From NCBI GenBank assembly GCA_027627225.1, contig CM051029.1:73072078-73136077 (forward strand): DNA of 64,000 bases, read 5' to 3'. The position numbers and the translations under genes are program-made. The notes beneath the pieces are model-generated. The model searched no databases. It saw only the letters and a list, made by a program, of their open reading frames with translations, and was not told where the DNA came from. Positions within the stretch are counted from its first letter, which is position 1. Every line of letters starts with the position of its first letter. The DNA is from Congeria kusceri. Taxonomy: Eukaryota; Mollusca; Bivalvia; Myida; Dreissenidae. Positions 24,001 to 35,463 of the stretch are shown here, one piece after another.

Positions 24001-25661
24001 ATCACGTCACACGCCAAACCTCTCAACCGCATTATTTCGCCCCAAACTGCGAAATGTGCTTACGCATAATGTAATCCCGCGTATGAAAGTTGTTTCATGA
24101 AATGACTTTATTGATACCATTAATCAGTCTTATATTAAGTTAATACTGATAGTAGAATATATTTTTGTTAAATAAAATACAAGTAGTTCGTGTTTAACGC
24201 TGCTTAGCATGTTTATTAAAAAAAGATAAAAAGATGTGCGAAAATTCAAAGTTAGATGCCAGTAAATCCAATTCACATAGGGTCCCATTGTAAAACGGCG
24301 AACTTTCAGATTTCAGTTTGTGCAAGTTTGCTGTCTGTTTAAAGATTAATCGTTCCTCTTCCAAAAATTGCAATAAAAATATATGGCATGTTACTTCTAA
24401 GAAAATGCGTCTCACCTGAATGCAGACACCGGTAAAAACTAGGGTTTTGGCAGTCATATTTCGACAAAAGCCCCAAGCCACAGTAAACACACCCCAAAAG
24501 CTCATCTTTAAAGTTAGCGTCCAAAAGAATGCACCAAAATGTTCCAAACACACAGACGATATTAGAAATAACCACAAAAGGTATGTCTGACATTGTTAAA
24601 TGCTTTTCATAGCAGAAGAAAAACAAAAGACAATATTTCGAATGTAACACGGAGAGTAGCACATTAATTTACTGGTATCTAACCTCAATGCGGTATTAAA
24701 TCAACCATAGCGAGCTACGCTAGAAATTAGCACATTTCCATAATGCTTAGAGCGTGAGTACACAGGTCTGTAAGACCGATGTAGATACAACGAGATATTC
24801 AGGGTAGAGTGTAAGTTATAAGAATTGGGAACCAGACGTGTAACCGTTTTGACTTGAAACCAGTATTGAAAGAAAAATATGGTTGAATAGAAAATAAAAC
24901 ACAAACTTCTGTAATGATGTAAAATATTTTATGTCTGAATCCAGAGGAGTATGCCCAGGAATTTCAGAAAGCAAAGAAACTAGTGGAAGAACAGGACAAG
25001 GTCCTTGAAGGTACAGTCCTAATGTATTATTTTTTTAACAACATTCTATACATTATGGTGCACTCTTGGATGAGTACATAGCCTACAAACCGTTGTGAAT
25101 GGGCAGATGGGCTAGTGCCAGTCCAAGCTGAAGGATATCACATATTTATGCCCCCCATTGAAGGTGTTGTTATCAGTTGTTCAGTCTGTCTGTCAGTAGA
25201 CCACTTTCCTTTTATTTAATGGGAGAAGACTTTGGTTTGTATGAATTATCTATGGATAACATTTAAGATTTTAAAGCATTGTTTTTACCTCTTCATTCAA
25301 GAAAATGGGATTTCCTTTTTGTCTTGGAGCAGTTTTACTATTTGTAGATTCTATTTTTTATGTTAGCAGTTCTATTTTTTGAACTGCAGAACTTTTGAAA
25401 AGGGTCGGAATGAAAAAGTGTGGTCTGTCTGGCCACCAGAACACAACAATTATTTATTGGTCTAACCACCATGCATCTGTATTTATTGCGTGCTATTCAA
25501 CAAGCCCAAGCATGATATAAAAATATGATGAACAAGGGACAGGTGATACGAAGGCCTTGACGGACGAAAATCCTCAGGAGGTTGCAATAGATCAAGTTGC
25601 AGAGAATTCGGAGAATGCTATGTCTCAAACAACTGAGCAACCAGAACATGTGGCAGTATAG
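21023..25661 (+). CDS. ANKMY2: ANKMY2-like MYND zinc-finger protein, last three exons
   Basis: Three + strand exons join in phase. Exon a, 21023-21095 (acceptor TTTTCAG, donor G|GTAAC), encodes the second half of a MYND zinc finger: YYCNQTCQKLHWFTQKKFCK. Exon b, 24945-25010 (acceptor ATCCAG, donor AAG|GTACAG), encodes EYAQEFQKAKKLVEEQDKVL. Exon c, 25537-25661, encodes an acidic tail ending TEQPEHVAV with TAG at 25659-25661; its acceptor is weak. The MYND sequence closely matches ankyrin-repeat and MYND-domain protein 2, which in vertebrates is linked to transport of ciliary signalling proteins. The ankyrin exons and the first MYND cysteines were not found, so the gene must start far upstream or this is a partial copy. 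Elements A and B lie in the upstream and first visible introns. Element C begins 26 nt after the stop, so the 3' UTR runs into it. Confidence 0.8.
21301..22655 (+). mobile_element. tandem-repeat-cored element B, two repeat types, hairpin + CTCTTGTT end
   Basis: It starts CTTTCGGGGGGATATATGGG. Three copies of a ~160-bp unit (CATGGTTTCCGGATGATAAC..., near 21370, 21530, 21688) are followed by five copies of a different ~165-bp unit (TTTTGACAGAGTTATGCCCC, TTATTCACTTGAAACTTGTA...). The end at 22637-22657 is the same hairpin stem as element A (GCTGTC-CTCT-GACAGC) followed by TCTTGTT. It lies in an ANKMY2-like intron. The short open frames are repeat artefacts. Confidence 0.55.
22766..22790 (+). other. 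Helitron-like 3' terminus, second copy
   Basis: CGTCACTCATGTGACAATTG followed by TAGTT, nearly identical to 4504-4528. The preceding bases (AATATC versus ATATTC) are also similar, so the two sites are likely ends of related elements. Confidence 0.35.
22976..23120. mobile_element. MITE, GAGGCGTGTCGTGGG family
   Basis: A 145-bp element with terminal inverted repeats: GAGGCGTGTCGTGGGAGAAC at the left and CATGACACGCCTC at the right. An inner palindrome (ATCAGCCTGTGCAGTCCGCA... CAGGCTAATCCGG) and the GCGTAAAGTGTCGTCCC-type core match other copies known in bivalves. AAAT on both sides is a possible 4-bp target duplication. A longer relative lies at 44141-44346. Confidence 0.8.
23121..24944. other. 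ANKMY2-like intron, nothing else supported
   Basis: AT-rich intronic sequence. The minus-strand open frames at 24194-24662 and 24701-24904 are hydrophobic and show no domain or splice context. Confidence 0.5.
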
Positions 25662-25687
25662 CGAACATATTTATGCCTGTTTTTTTT

Positions 25688-27104
25688 TAGCTCACCTGTG
25701 CACAACGCGCTCATGGTGAGCTCTTGTGATCGCCCTTTTTCCATCGTCCGTCGTGAATCGTTCGTCGTCAACATTTACCTTGTGAACACTCTAGAGGCCA
25801 CATTTATTGGCCAATATTTATTAAACTCGTTCAGAACATTTGTCCCAATGATATCTCGGCCGAGTTCGAAAATGGGTCATGTGGGGTCAAAAACTAGGTA
25901 ACTAAGTGAAATTGAAGAAAAAGCTTGTGAACACTCTAGAAGTCACATTTGTTGCCTAATCAACATGAAACTTCTCAGCACATTCGTTCTTGGCCGAGTT
26001 CGAAAATGGTTTCGATTCGATGAAAAACATGGCCATCAGGGGGCGGGACAGTTTTCTTTATATGGCTATAGGAAAAGCTTGTGAACACTCCAGAAGTCAC
26101 AATTTTTGCTCAATCAACATAAAACTTGCTCAGAACTTTTGTTCTTATGATATCTCGGTCGAGTTCGAAAAAAGGTCCGCTCCATTGAAATACATGGCCG
26201 CCAGGGGGCTGGGCAGTTTTCCTTATATGGCTATAGAAAAGCTCGTGAACACTCTAGAAGTCACATATTTTGCCTGATCAACATGAAACTTGCTCAGGAC
26301 CTTTGTTCTGATGATATCTCGGCCGGATTCAAAAATGGTTCTGGTCCGGTGAAAAACATGGCCGCAGGGGGCAGTTTTCCTTACATGGCTATAGCAAAAG
26401 CTTGTGAACACTCTATAAGTCAATTGTTTGCCTAATCTTCATGAAACTTGGTCAGAACATTTGTGGGGTGAAAAACTAGGTCACTTCGTCTCTCTAGAAG
26501 TCACATTGTTGCACAATCTTCATGAAACTTGGTCAGAACATTTGTCCCAATGATAACTCGGCCGAGTACGAATCAGGGTCATGTGGGGTCAAAAACTAAG
26601 GTAACTAGGTCAAATTTACAAAAAAGCTTGTTAACACTCTAGAAGTCACATTTTTTGCCCAATTTACACGAAACCTGGTCAGCACATTGTCTTTTTGGTA
26701 TCTCGGCCGAGCTTTAATCTGGGTCATGTGGGTTAAAAAACTAGGTCACTAGGTCAAATTGAAGAAAATGATTGTTAACACTCTAGATGTAACATTTTTC
26801 CCAATCGTCATGAAACTTGGTCAGAAAAATTGTCCAAATGGAATCTCGGCCAAGTTTGAATCTTGGTCATGTGGGGTCAAACTAGGTCACTAGGTGAAAT
26901 TGAGGAAAAAGCCTCAATTTTAATATGTACTTCAACATTTTGAATGTCTGTTGTCACTTACGTTTTTCAAACCATGATGATTAAGGCCGCATTCCCATCA
27001 GTCTATATCAGTATATCCATATCCGTATAAAAATCTTACACATGGAAAATTGTTCGACTAATTAAACTCAGGTGAGCGACCCAGGGCCATTTGGCCCTCT
27101 TGTT
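25688..27104 (+). mobile_element. tandem-repeat-cored element C, GCTCACCTG/CAGGTGAGC ends
   Basis: It opens TTAGCTCACCTGTGCACAAC with a hairpin AGCTCACC...GGTGAGCT, and ends CAGGTGAGCGACCCAGGGCC, a GGGCCATTTGGCCC hairpin and TCTTGTT. Subterminal GCTCACCTG and CAGGTGAGC are inverted relative to each other. The core is eight or more copies of a ~150-bp unit (CACTCTAGAAGTCACATTTT, CATGAAACTTGGTCAGAACA, ATATCTCGGCCGAGTTCGAA, GGGTCATGTGGGGTCAAAAA). Inverted subterminal repeats, a 3' hairpin and a tandem core are features described for HINE/pearl-like elements. It starts 26 nt after the ANKMY2-like stop. Confidence 0.65.
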
Positions 27105-30100
27105 GTGAAGTTGTATTTTAAGATCATTGTTGTTGAATCATGTGTTCAAAGTTTCACTCATTAAACAAAAGCACATGTACTTTCCAGGAGAGTATATAAA
27201 TGGTGATGAATTTTAAACTTGACTCTGACAAGGCTAATTACAGTAATTGTTTAAATATCGAAGCCATTCCAGTTACCATTGCATAATGGTACTGGGTCAC
27301 GGTGTTGACACTATGCAAGAATTTGTCCAACATGAACAAAGTGTAGGATCCTCCTTAGTAAGTACACAATATAATATTCTTGAAAATGCATGAATTTTTT
27401 TAAGAATGTAAATAATATATAATTCAATGACTGGGACTCTTGTAGTGTCTCAACCATGAAAATACATGTTCATGGTTGTCACAGACTGAAGTACATATTT
27501 CTACTTTCATTTTCGTGTCCATGAAAGCAAGGCTCTGGTTGGCTCAAAGGTCACAAGATGACCTTTTATCGGTAATTCTCAGATCTTAATGCATAGCCGT
27601 ATTTTAGGAGCTCTATTGAATCAGATGGGTATTAAACATCTAATTTGGAAGCTGGTTAACATTTATCATTATTTTGTTCTTTTTAGTGATGCACGTTTTT
27701 TCTAGATATTTTAATGTCAGTAGACATACTTATTTTATGTAGTCCTTTGTCTTTTTTCTACTTTGAGACAGAAATTGCATACATTTTTATTTATATATAC
27801 GATGTGCATTCCAGCTTATTTGTACAAAGCTTAACATGAAGTTCCGTCCTCTATGGCCATATTCTATTCTTGATCTTTTATAATTTTATTATTCAAAACA
27901 TAAGATACTTTTTGAACTTCAGTGTTCTCATATCCATCTAAGATGAACATAAATACTATGTAAGTGCCCTTGGTGTTTGAAGAGAGTTATAACGGGTCTA
28001 ATAATCTTGATCATTTATTCTTCCATTCATTCGTTTGATCAACCAGACCAGACCGTAAGAACTGAAAATTACAATGAGCAGTCATAAGGTCTGGGTATAA
28101 ACAGTTTTAACAAACAGCAATATATGGCAATATAACACTGAATACAATCATTTAACATCAGTGGCGTTCTCAGAATATACTATATATAAAGAAATATAAA
28201 GGCTATACGCAAATCTCAATCGTTATAACACTCGTTTAAGGCGTTTACAATATATAGATAGTGTAAGGGAGATAACTCCCTTTGAGACTGCTAGCGAATA
28301 TTTCTTTAACGATTACAAACAAGTATAATCTAATCACAGTATACAGCAAACAGAACATATGAAAGTTATCAGTAATAATGTTGATTGCTATACTAAACAA
28401 GGCACTGGTGACATGTATATATGTATATATCTTCAAATCCAAAAAACAGCCGCAGTCTAATGGAAAACGAAAGTACAGTGCATGCTGATGAAAATTAAAT
28501 CGCTGGTCAAGTCGTTTAAACGTTATAAACATACATGTGTATATAAGCAATCGTTGGAAATAACAATGTAGCATATATTCACCTTGTTCCTCTAACCAAG
28601 GACCTTAAAAATGAATTCGTTTGTGGACATTTACTGTTTTACTTTAACACAAATGCGTTATCAATCGTCATGTTTACGTTCGTTTTGCTCCTGGGCGGAA
28701 ACAACAATGCGCATGCCCAGAATAAATGCGGTAAATTTAAATGTAAGAAATTGACAGTGCTAAAATACGGCTTATTTACGGAGAAGCAAAAAAAAAACAA
28801 AAAAATAATCAGATCCTTAAACTAATTCGTTCAATAAAAATCAAAGCTGTAATATTAAGCATAGTTAAGAGCTAAACTAATGAATCTCACACACACATGC
28901 ATACACACAAAAGGAATCAAACAATTTATGAATACATTTACATACTACGTTTTAAAACATTAAACAATGCTTGCAGAAAAAGTGATGTTTCAATTTTACT
29001 AGATCTATTTAAATTTAATTGCAAATTGTGTCATAATAATTGAGGTCAAAGATTGGAATTTGTTTGCAGGTAAAACACATTGAACATTTTTGATGAAAAT
29101 CTGATTTCTGTTGCTGGTATTAAATCCTGTCAGTGTTACCTGAAGACCAAAACTGTTTTTGCGGAATGTGTATTTATTCGTTTGATTGCATTTAAAACAC
29201 TTTACTGTTTTGTTCTGCACATACGTTTAACACATGTATGTATATTGTATTTAAATGATATATGTTCACTTGTTATTAAATAACATATGCTATTGTCAAA
29301 CATGGTGTTTTTATTACAGCTATCAATACTATTTATAAACAATATTATATATTGTTACAGATGTGAGGTATTTTTAATCACTAGTCCAGGCATTTGGAAC
29401 TATAATCATTTTAGAATGACAGTTCTTCTTGAGAATGTCGGGACTCGGACCAGGCCCTAAGGGGGACATTGGACATTGCGGCTTGTTTCTACATTTCTGC
29501 GGAATCAGATTCTATTAAGCATTTTCTGAAAATTATGACATTGTGTGTGTTAAGTAATGGACATGTTCGTATGATTACATACTGTAGACCTTTTTTACAG
29601 TGTATTGTTTGTTCAGAGTGAGTTACGAAGCATATGTTTAATAGAAAAACAACCCCAAAGCCTTATCAATCATTTTTCATCTCATCATCTCAACTACACC
29701 ACTGCAATACAATGTGTTGCATTTGGAAGTGGCCCAGGGCTCGTATTTACCAACGCAGTCGTAGACATAAGAAAGAAGAATAGACTTAAACTCAAGAAAA
29801 TTAATTGTTTGCTTGCACATGATCTGGGTACCAATGTCATTTATGTCAATAAGAAATCTTTCATAATGAAGAATGCTACAATTAAGCATTGGTGAAATAC
29901 CAAGTAAAATTCAATTTAACAGCCGTTTGGGAATAAAATAGTTTCCAGAATATTCTTTATTCTTAAGTCTTAAGTCTAAGAATGGGTTGGTGAATAAGGT
30001 CCAGGTGCCCTAGTATAAAAGATCATTTTGTACCTAAGTCAAAATTGTATGTACATATACAAGTGTGGCAATCTCATTAAAATCAAATCTTGACGTTGTT

Positions 30101-30447
30101 TGGATCTGAAGACCTATAACAGGTCACGTTCAAATTACCTTCCGAACAATACAATATCAGCACTGTTGCGCCCAATGAAATTGCCTTTTGCACAGCAATG
30201 TTTGGCCACGGTTTTTGAAACATTTCCAGCAGATCCTCGGGAATAAATCATTTACAGTCCATTTGCACGTGAATAACAATGGATATAGTGGAACCTTAGG
30301 CGACAAAACATCCAAAGTTCACGTTAATTTCGTTGCTTTCATTTTGTAGTTTATATACAAACAACATTTTGAAGGCAACAGTTCCATTGGCTCCTGAAAA
30401 GGTCATCTGAACGTGACCCCTAATGAGAAGTCATCAGATCCAGTCAA
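27105..30447. other. intergenic, no gene seen
   Basis: AT-rich sequence. ATTAAA at 27160-27165 is the first possible poly-A signal beyond element C for the ANKMY2-like transcript. Open frames at 28245-28574, 29005-29283 and 29605-29895 overlap on opposite strands without domains and were not called. Confidence 0.45.
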
Positions 30448-31459
30448 ACTGTCTGGGATCTCGGTATCACGAGAAATTGACAAGGGACGATCTTCGGTCA
30501 CCGTTTTCGGACGATTTCGGTAACGGTTACGGGACGAACGATATGTCACTATGATGTGTGGGCGAAAACATGTGATCAAAATACCTAAACACGATATTAA
30601 AGTCTTGAACAGATGTAGGCCTATACCTTTTAAGCTAATTGGCAATTTTCTTACTTGCTATAGATAACTATTATAGCTTATATTGAAAGTAAAATTGTCA
30701 CGGTCGCGAGACGACGCTGTTACGGCTATAATGAGGATCTAATATTTAATGTAACGGACATGGGACGACTTTTTTTTAGTATGCTTACCGAATGGGGAAG
30801 CATTTAATCGCCGCTTTGTTCTTTCCATCCGATTTCTTGTTCCACTGCCATCCAGTTGTCAGGCTCAAATTAATATTTCCGAAAATTGTATCCACCATAC
30901 TCCATGTACGTCCGTCCTTCCATCCGGTACTTCGTTTCTGCACGAGATCTCAAGATACATGCCTCGACACTATATGCAGCACAGTTGACATGCGCATATT
31001 TTCAGGTCGTTTCCTTCTGATGAATTTCAAAGAAGTTAATGCCTTTTATTATAAATTTGACATTTTAAAGGGGCATATCGATTATTAAAAAAGTTGTCAC
31101 AGTGATAATTTTCGCGGGTCGAAGTAGCAAAATTAATGAAATGTACATTTAGTATTACGATAATGCGCACTATGGATCAATGTAGTCTAGAGTCTAATTT
31201 TGTTGGCGTGAGTTCAAATCCTCCTGGAACCGTGAATCGAAAAATATTTCTTTTTGCTTAGTGATTTTTTTCCTTATTACTTCCATCAATACATTTTGCT
31301 GACAGAAACTATTTTCGTGACAAATGGGACTATTGTAATGTTGTTGGGATACGGGGGATAGTCCAAGATACAGGAGACGCCTCATTCCAGAGGTGTGTCT
31401 TAGTGCCCGATGTGAAGCACCTTGTACACTACACATCGGTTTAACGGTTAGTAAGTAAC

Positions 31460-31533
31460 GGTGTGGCGGGAGCTCGAACCTGCGATCCCTGGGTTGTGAA
31501 GCCAGTGCGTTACCACTAGACCACGGATCCGCC
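31460..31533 (-). other. tRNA-like sequence (tRNA relic or SINE head)
   Basis: On the minus strand, GGATCCGTGGTCTAGTGGTA carries a type-2 promoter A-box-like block and GGTTCGAGCTCC a B-box-like block at the expected distance. The T-stem halves do not pair and the acceptor stem does not close, so it is not a functional tRNA. A tRNA-derived SINE head or tRNA pseudogene fits best. It lies inside the 30448-32390 element. Confidence 0.5.
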
Positions 31534-31979
31534 TGAAGTGATAACTCGAATTCAATGAAACTGTATATGCAGCATCCCTACCAAGAGGACATGCATATAT
31601 TGGCTGGTCGTTCGGTCGGACGATATGTCATGGGGAGTTATCATACTTTGTGTATTAAACATTACGACTAAGTCGTTGCATTTGCATAGACTAAGTAGTT
31701 GTATTTGCATAGATATTTGATTCTAAGGGAATGTTCTAAAATCCGGTGATAGTCATATGGATACGAGGCAACATTAATGGAGATGTCTGTTTCATCTAAG
31801 TCTACCTCATTTTCCTCAAAACTAATCTCTTTTATGTCGAAAAATCGTCCTGCTACTGTAACAGGGTCGACATGCAGCCGTTACTCAATAAAAGACGTCG
31901 TCCTTATGTCCGTTACATTTCTACAGGTGTTAATTTGTGTTTATAAAATCGGTGATGCAGTCATATTTTGCGCGCTGTA

Positions 31980-32047
31980 ATGCATAGACACGGAATTAAG
32001 TTTCAATTATGTAATGCATAGACACGGAAATAAGTTTCAATTATGTT
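31980..32047. repeat. 34-bp tandem duplication, two copies
   Basis: Two adjacent copies of ATGCATAGACACGGAATTAA... differing at two bases. Confidence 0.85.
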
Positions 32048-33576
32048 ATATAAAACAAAAGTGCCGTTAAAAATTAATAACCTAACTATTGATACATGTT
32101 TCTTTACCAAAAAAGTAATCGGTCCATAATCAAGGTAGATGCACTATTAAATCAAAAAGAAAAAAAAACAACAAGGACAATTAAATTAAAGTATTTATGA
32201 TAGCCAAACTTATCGTATCTCCTAACAGTTAAATGTACTAAACTTGTTCAGTTAGCAAATTCGATTCAGGTGTTTCCTTTGTTTGCTCTAAAGCCAATTA
32301 CAAACTCACAACCTACTGCTAAATCGTCAGACAACCGTGACCGAAAATCGTCCCGTGTCCATTTCTCGTGTTACCGAGATCCCAGACAGTCAGCGGAAAA
32401 TATAATAGCGTCAGACTGAAGATGATTTTCAGGAGATAGCAAGTGTGGCAAAGTCTTATATAACCGTACCTTTCTATTTTGGTCCGTACACGAACTGTAT
32501 ACAAGTTGTAAGTTATGGAAAAAAAATCATTGTCCGTACGGTATGGGACTAGCTTGGTAATACGGACAGTTGAATTCGCCACCCCTGTCATAGAGTATAA
32601 ACCTGCTTACAGTAACAATGCTTCAAGAAAAATAGCCCACTTTATATGACATACATCAGTTACAAACTGAAAGTTACTCTGTTTTGTTTGAAAATTAGTA
32701 AAATATATCGAATACATCAGAAATGTTGTAAAGATGAGACCTTTGTATAACATTACTTAAGATGGTTTGTAAACAAACACTTAATAAGATTTTGTCCACA
32801 TGATGCATGGAGTGAAGTATATAATACATGTATACATTAGTTGTTTATCGTTTATCGTATTCTTAGTTCGTGTGAAATTAAACGTTTATCAAAGGAAATC
32901 AATTCATAGAGAGAATCGAGCTGAGTTGTATTTTTCCAATTTGCATAGTTTAAAAATGTGCTGTAGTTTCTTTCTGTCGCCTCAAAGGGCCACATATAGA
33001 TTACTTTGTGGGATGCGGCGCCCCATTGCAAACTATATTTAAGTTCAGAAGTTGTTGAGCAATCATTATAAAACTTTAGGGAAGTGTTAGTAGGCACAAA
33101 AGGAGGGTTAAGTTCGGTTTTCGGCATAATTGCTTATGTCTTACTTTAGTTATGCCCCGTCAAGCGACACATCCGATACGCGGAGTTCTAGTGTAACATA
33201 TATTTCACAAAACAGTTTAGTAAATACATTCAGATTTTGATACCTATTGTAGATATGCATTATTCTGACACCATTATTAAAATCTTGCAAAAACGAACAG
33301 TGTTGGTGATATTGAACTGGTCATAAAGTTGGCCAAGTGATACGATTGTTTTCACACTTCTTAAACCCATGTTTTCTTAAAGCTGTCACGATTTTGAGAT
33401 TGTGTATTTTCTGCTGACAGTGGCAGGGGCACGACGATCGGCCAAATGTCATACAGTCGTTGCCTTCCATTGATCGTTCGTTTACATGATTAATATGCTC
33501 GGCACGAGTTGTCGTTAAGCGTCTACATACATGTATCAGACTACTGAAGGTGAAGGTTACAAAGATGTGTCATTTG

Positions 33577-33970
33577 TCAAATTGTGGCATGCGGGTCTAT
33601 TAATCCGGCTTGTAACTTTTGTGTAAACGTAAGTCTTTTTGGGATACATATTTTCGTAGTGTGCTTCATTATTTGACGCGTTCTTAGTGACATAAAATGC
33701 AGCCAGATTATGACGAAGTAACATGTGTTTGTATCAAAACACGATACACATGTAATCCATTCAAAATATGAACACTTGTTAGACGCATGGTGCAGCCTTG
33801 CTTCATACCATGACACTGTCAAATTGTGGCATGCGGGTCTATTAATCCGGCTTGTAACTTTTGTGTAAACGTAAGTCTTTTTGGGATATATTTTCGTAGT
33901 GTGCTTCATTATTTGACGCGTTCTTAATGACATAAAATGCAGCCAGATTATGACGAAGTAACATGTGTTT
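33577..33970. repeat. direct repeat of ~152 bp, period 240 bp
   Basis: The segment starting GTCAAATTGTGGCATGCGGG at 33577-33730 recurs at 33817-33970 with only a few differences. The second copy runs directly into the 3' end of the kelch pseudogene. The duplication therefore copied the downstream flank of that gene, possibly with a few codons. Confidence 0.9.
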
Positions 33971-35463
33971 GGGCACATGCTATGACGTACAATATCCCCC
34001 GATATTGGTCAGCAGCGAATCGCTTGGGGTTGAAGTTTTTAATCTGATAAATCGCGTGCTTTCTTAAATCGTCGGTAACGATGGTTACCGTTCCGTCGTA
34101 TCCAATGATGTACACACTGCTGTCGAACATTACAGCGTGGGACCCAGGACCAGGCAACGTCAGAGATGGTATCCGCGTTACCTGATTTATGGACGTGTTA
34201 AAACTTTGCACGCAATCGGAATTACCTGATTAGACTGTGTTTCATCCGTAAATTAGTATACTCTGATTAAATGCAACTGTGTGCGCATAGTACATACGAT
34301 AAGGAAGCTTGCAAAACTCACTCAAACTTCCAGTTGCAACATTGTACCCGTAATTTGATGTACTATCGACGCTGCCATCGCCGCCTATTATGTATACAAC
34401 GTCTGTTACGGATGCCATTGCGTGCTGAAAACGTCCTGACGGAAGCTGAGGTAGCGCAACCCACGAGCACGTGAACGACTGAAATCTTTGGAAGCATAAT
34501 GGGACCGATATTCTGAGGGAGAGACGGCAAAGAAAACCACATTCGACACTGGAAGCTATAGCAGCGGATGCCTGAGCCGGAGTACTCGGAATTGTCCGTA
34601 CCGCCAATGACCACCATGACGTCAGCTTGGGCACTTGACCGTCGGTGTGTCGTTTGTGTTCACGTGTAGTCCTGTTTTCTGGCCGGACAAATTATAAACT
34701 TGAGTGCTTGCTTAATCGCAGATAGTAACTCGGGAAGTTGGTTTACACACGTGTCTTTGCTGAACAGTTGCAGAATATACTCTGACGAACACAACGGTAG
34801 ACGCATCTGCGATATACGGTTGGCGCGTATTCTCGACTGTTTTCTATGTCAGTGGATAGCCATCGTAAAGTGGCATCGCATATGAGATCCTCTGACATTG
34901 CCACTAGGCCGTCGTCGCTTAGAAACCGTTCCATTGTCTCCAGTGGTAACAAAGAAAGTTCTTCACTGTCGCTGAGAGCGACAAAATTGTCCGTCATAAA
35001 CGTCAGATAAAGTTTTCCGATCTTTGGCAGCTGAATTTCTTGGCCAAATACCAAATATCTACCAAATTTTCTAAGGAAATTGTTTGTCTGAAATATTCCA
35101 CAATATATTCTAGGAGCATTTCTATTTGTATTAAAGTCGCAAATTCTAAAATTCTAAAATGTTGTGCACGTTATCGTCCGTTACAATGGTTTCCCCTTTA
35201 TAAATACAGTCAAGTAACAGTTCAAATGTCTCCGCTTTTGTTTCGTGCAGTGAAACCATTGCATCACGTGATTCTTTCGTGTCATGTGCAAACATGGCCG
35301 TAAAATAGGGCAACTCTGCGCATAGCACTGCTTGGTAGCATCGGAATACCACACCTTCTACATTTATCGTGACGTCACAATATTCGCCGGAGAGCTGCTG
35401 GTTGCGCAAACCGGAAGTTAGACTGCTCAGGAACCGTATTCGCCAAGCGTCGGCAACATCCAT
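33948..35463 (-). pseudogene. BTB-BACK-kelch (KLHL-like) gene, decayed
   Basis: KLHL proteins bind Cullin-3 through BTB-BACK and recruit substrates with a kelch propeller. The minus-strand frame starts at ATG 35461-35463. BTB occupies about 35146-35463 (CDVTINVEGVVFRCYQAVL, ELLLDCIYKGE). BACK spans about 34680-35130 (EFATLIQIEMLLEYIVEYF, LSDDGLVAMSEDLICDATLRW). Kelch segments follow: VVIGGTDNSEYSGSG (near 34610), PSGRFQHAMASVTDVVYIIG (near 34410) and a third ending at 33948. The frame changes near 35150, 35060, 34820 and 34490, and stops interrupt it (TAG near 35148, TGA near 34632). A plausible acceptor (TTGTTTAAG) just before the ATG and a donor CAG|GTATGTG near 35715 suggest a 5' UTR intron, so this is a decayed gene rather than a retrocopy. 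Only part of the six-blade propeller is recognisable. Confidence 0.8.

Larger units (their letters stand above)
30448..32390. mobile_element. 1.9-kb non-coding element with ~72-bp inverted ends
   Basis: Sequence at 30448-30520 (ACTGTCTGGGATCTCGGTAT...) recurs in reverse complement at 32321-32390, matching at roughly nine positions in ten and sharing ACTGTCTGGGATCTCGGTA, CACGAGAAAT and TTCGGTCAC. GGACGA(T) motifs also recur inside (near 30500, 30530, 30770, 31617). No transposase frame is present between the arms. It is best read as a non-autonomous terminal-inverted-repeat element; a clean target duplication was not seen. Confidence 0.55.

Noticed and set aside
24194..24662. Minus-strand 127- and 107-codon frames
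   Set aside because: Overlapping hydrophobic frames within the ANKMY2-like intron, with no domain or exon borders.
31460..31533. Functional tRNA gene
   Set aside because: A-box and B-box-like blocks are present, but the T stem and acceptor stem do not pair.
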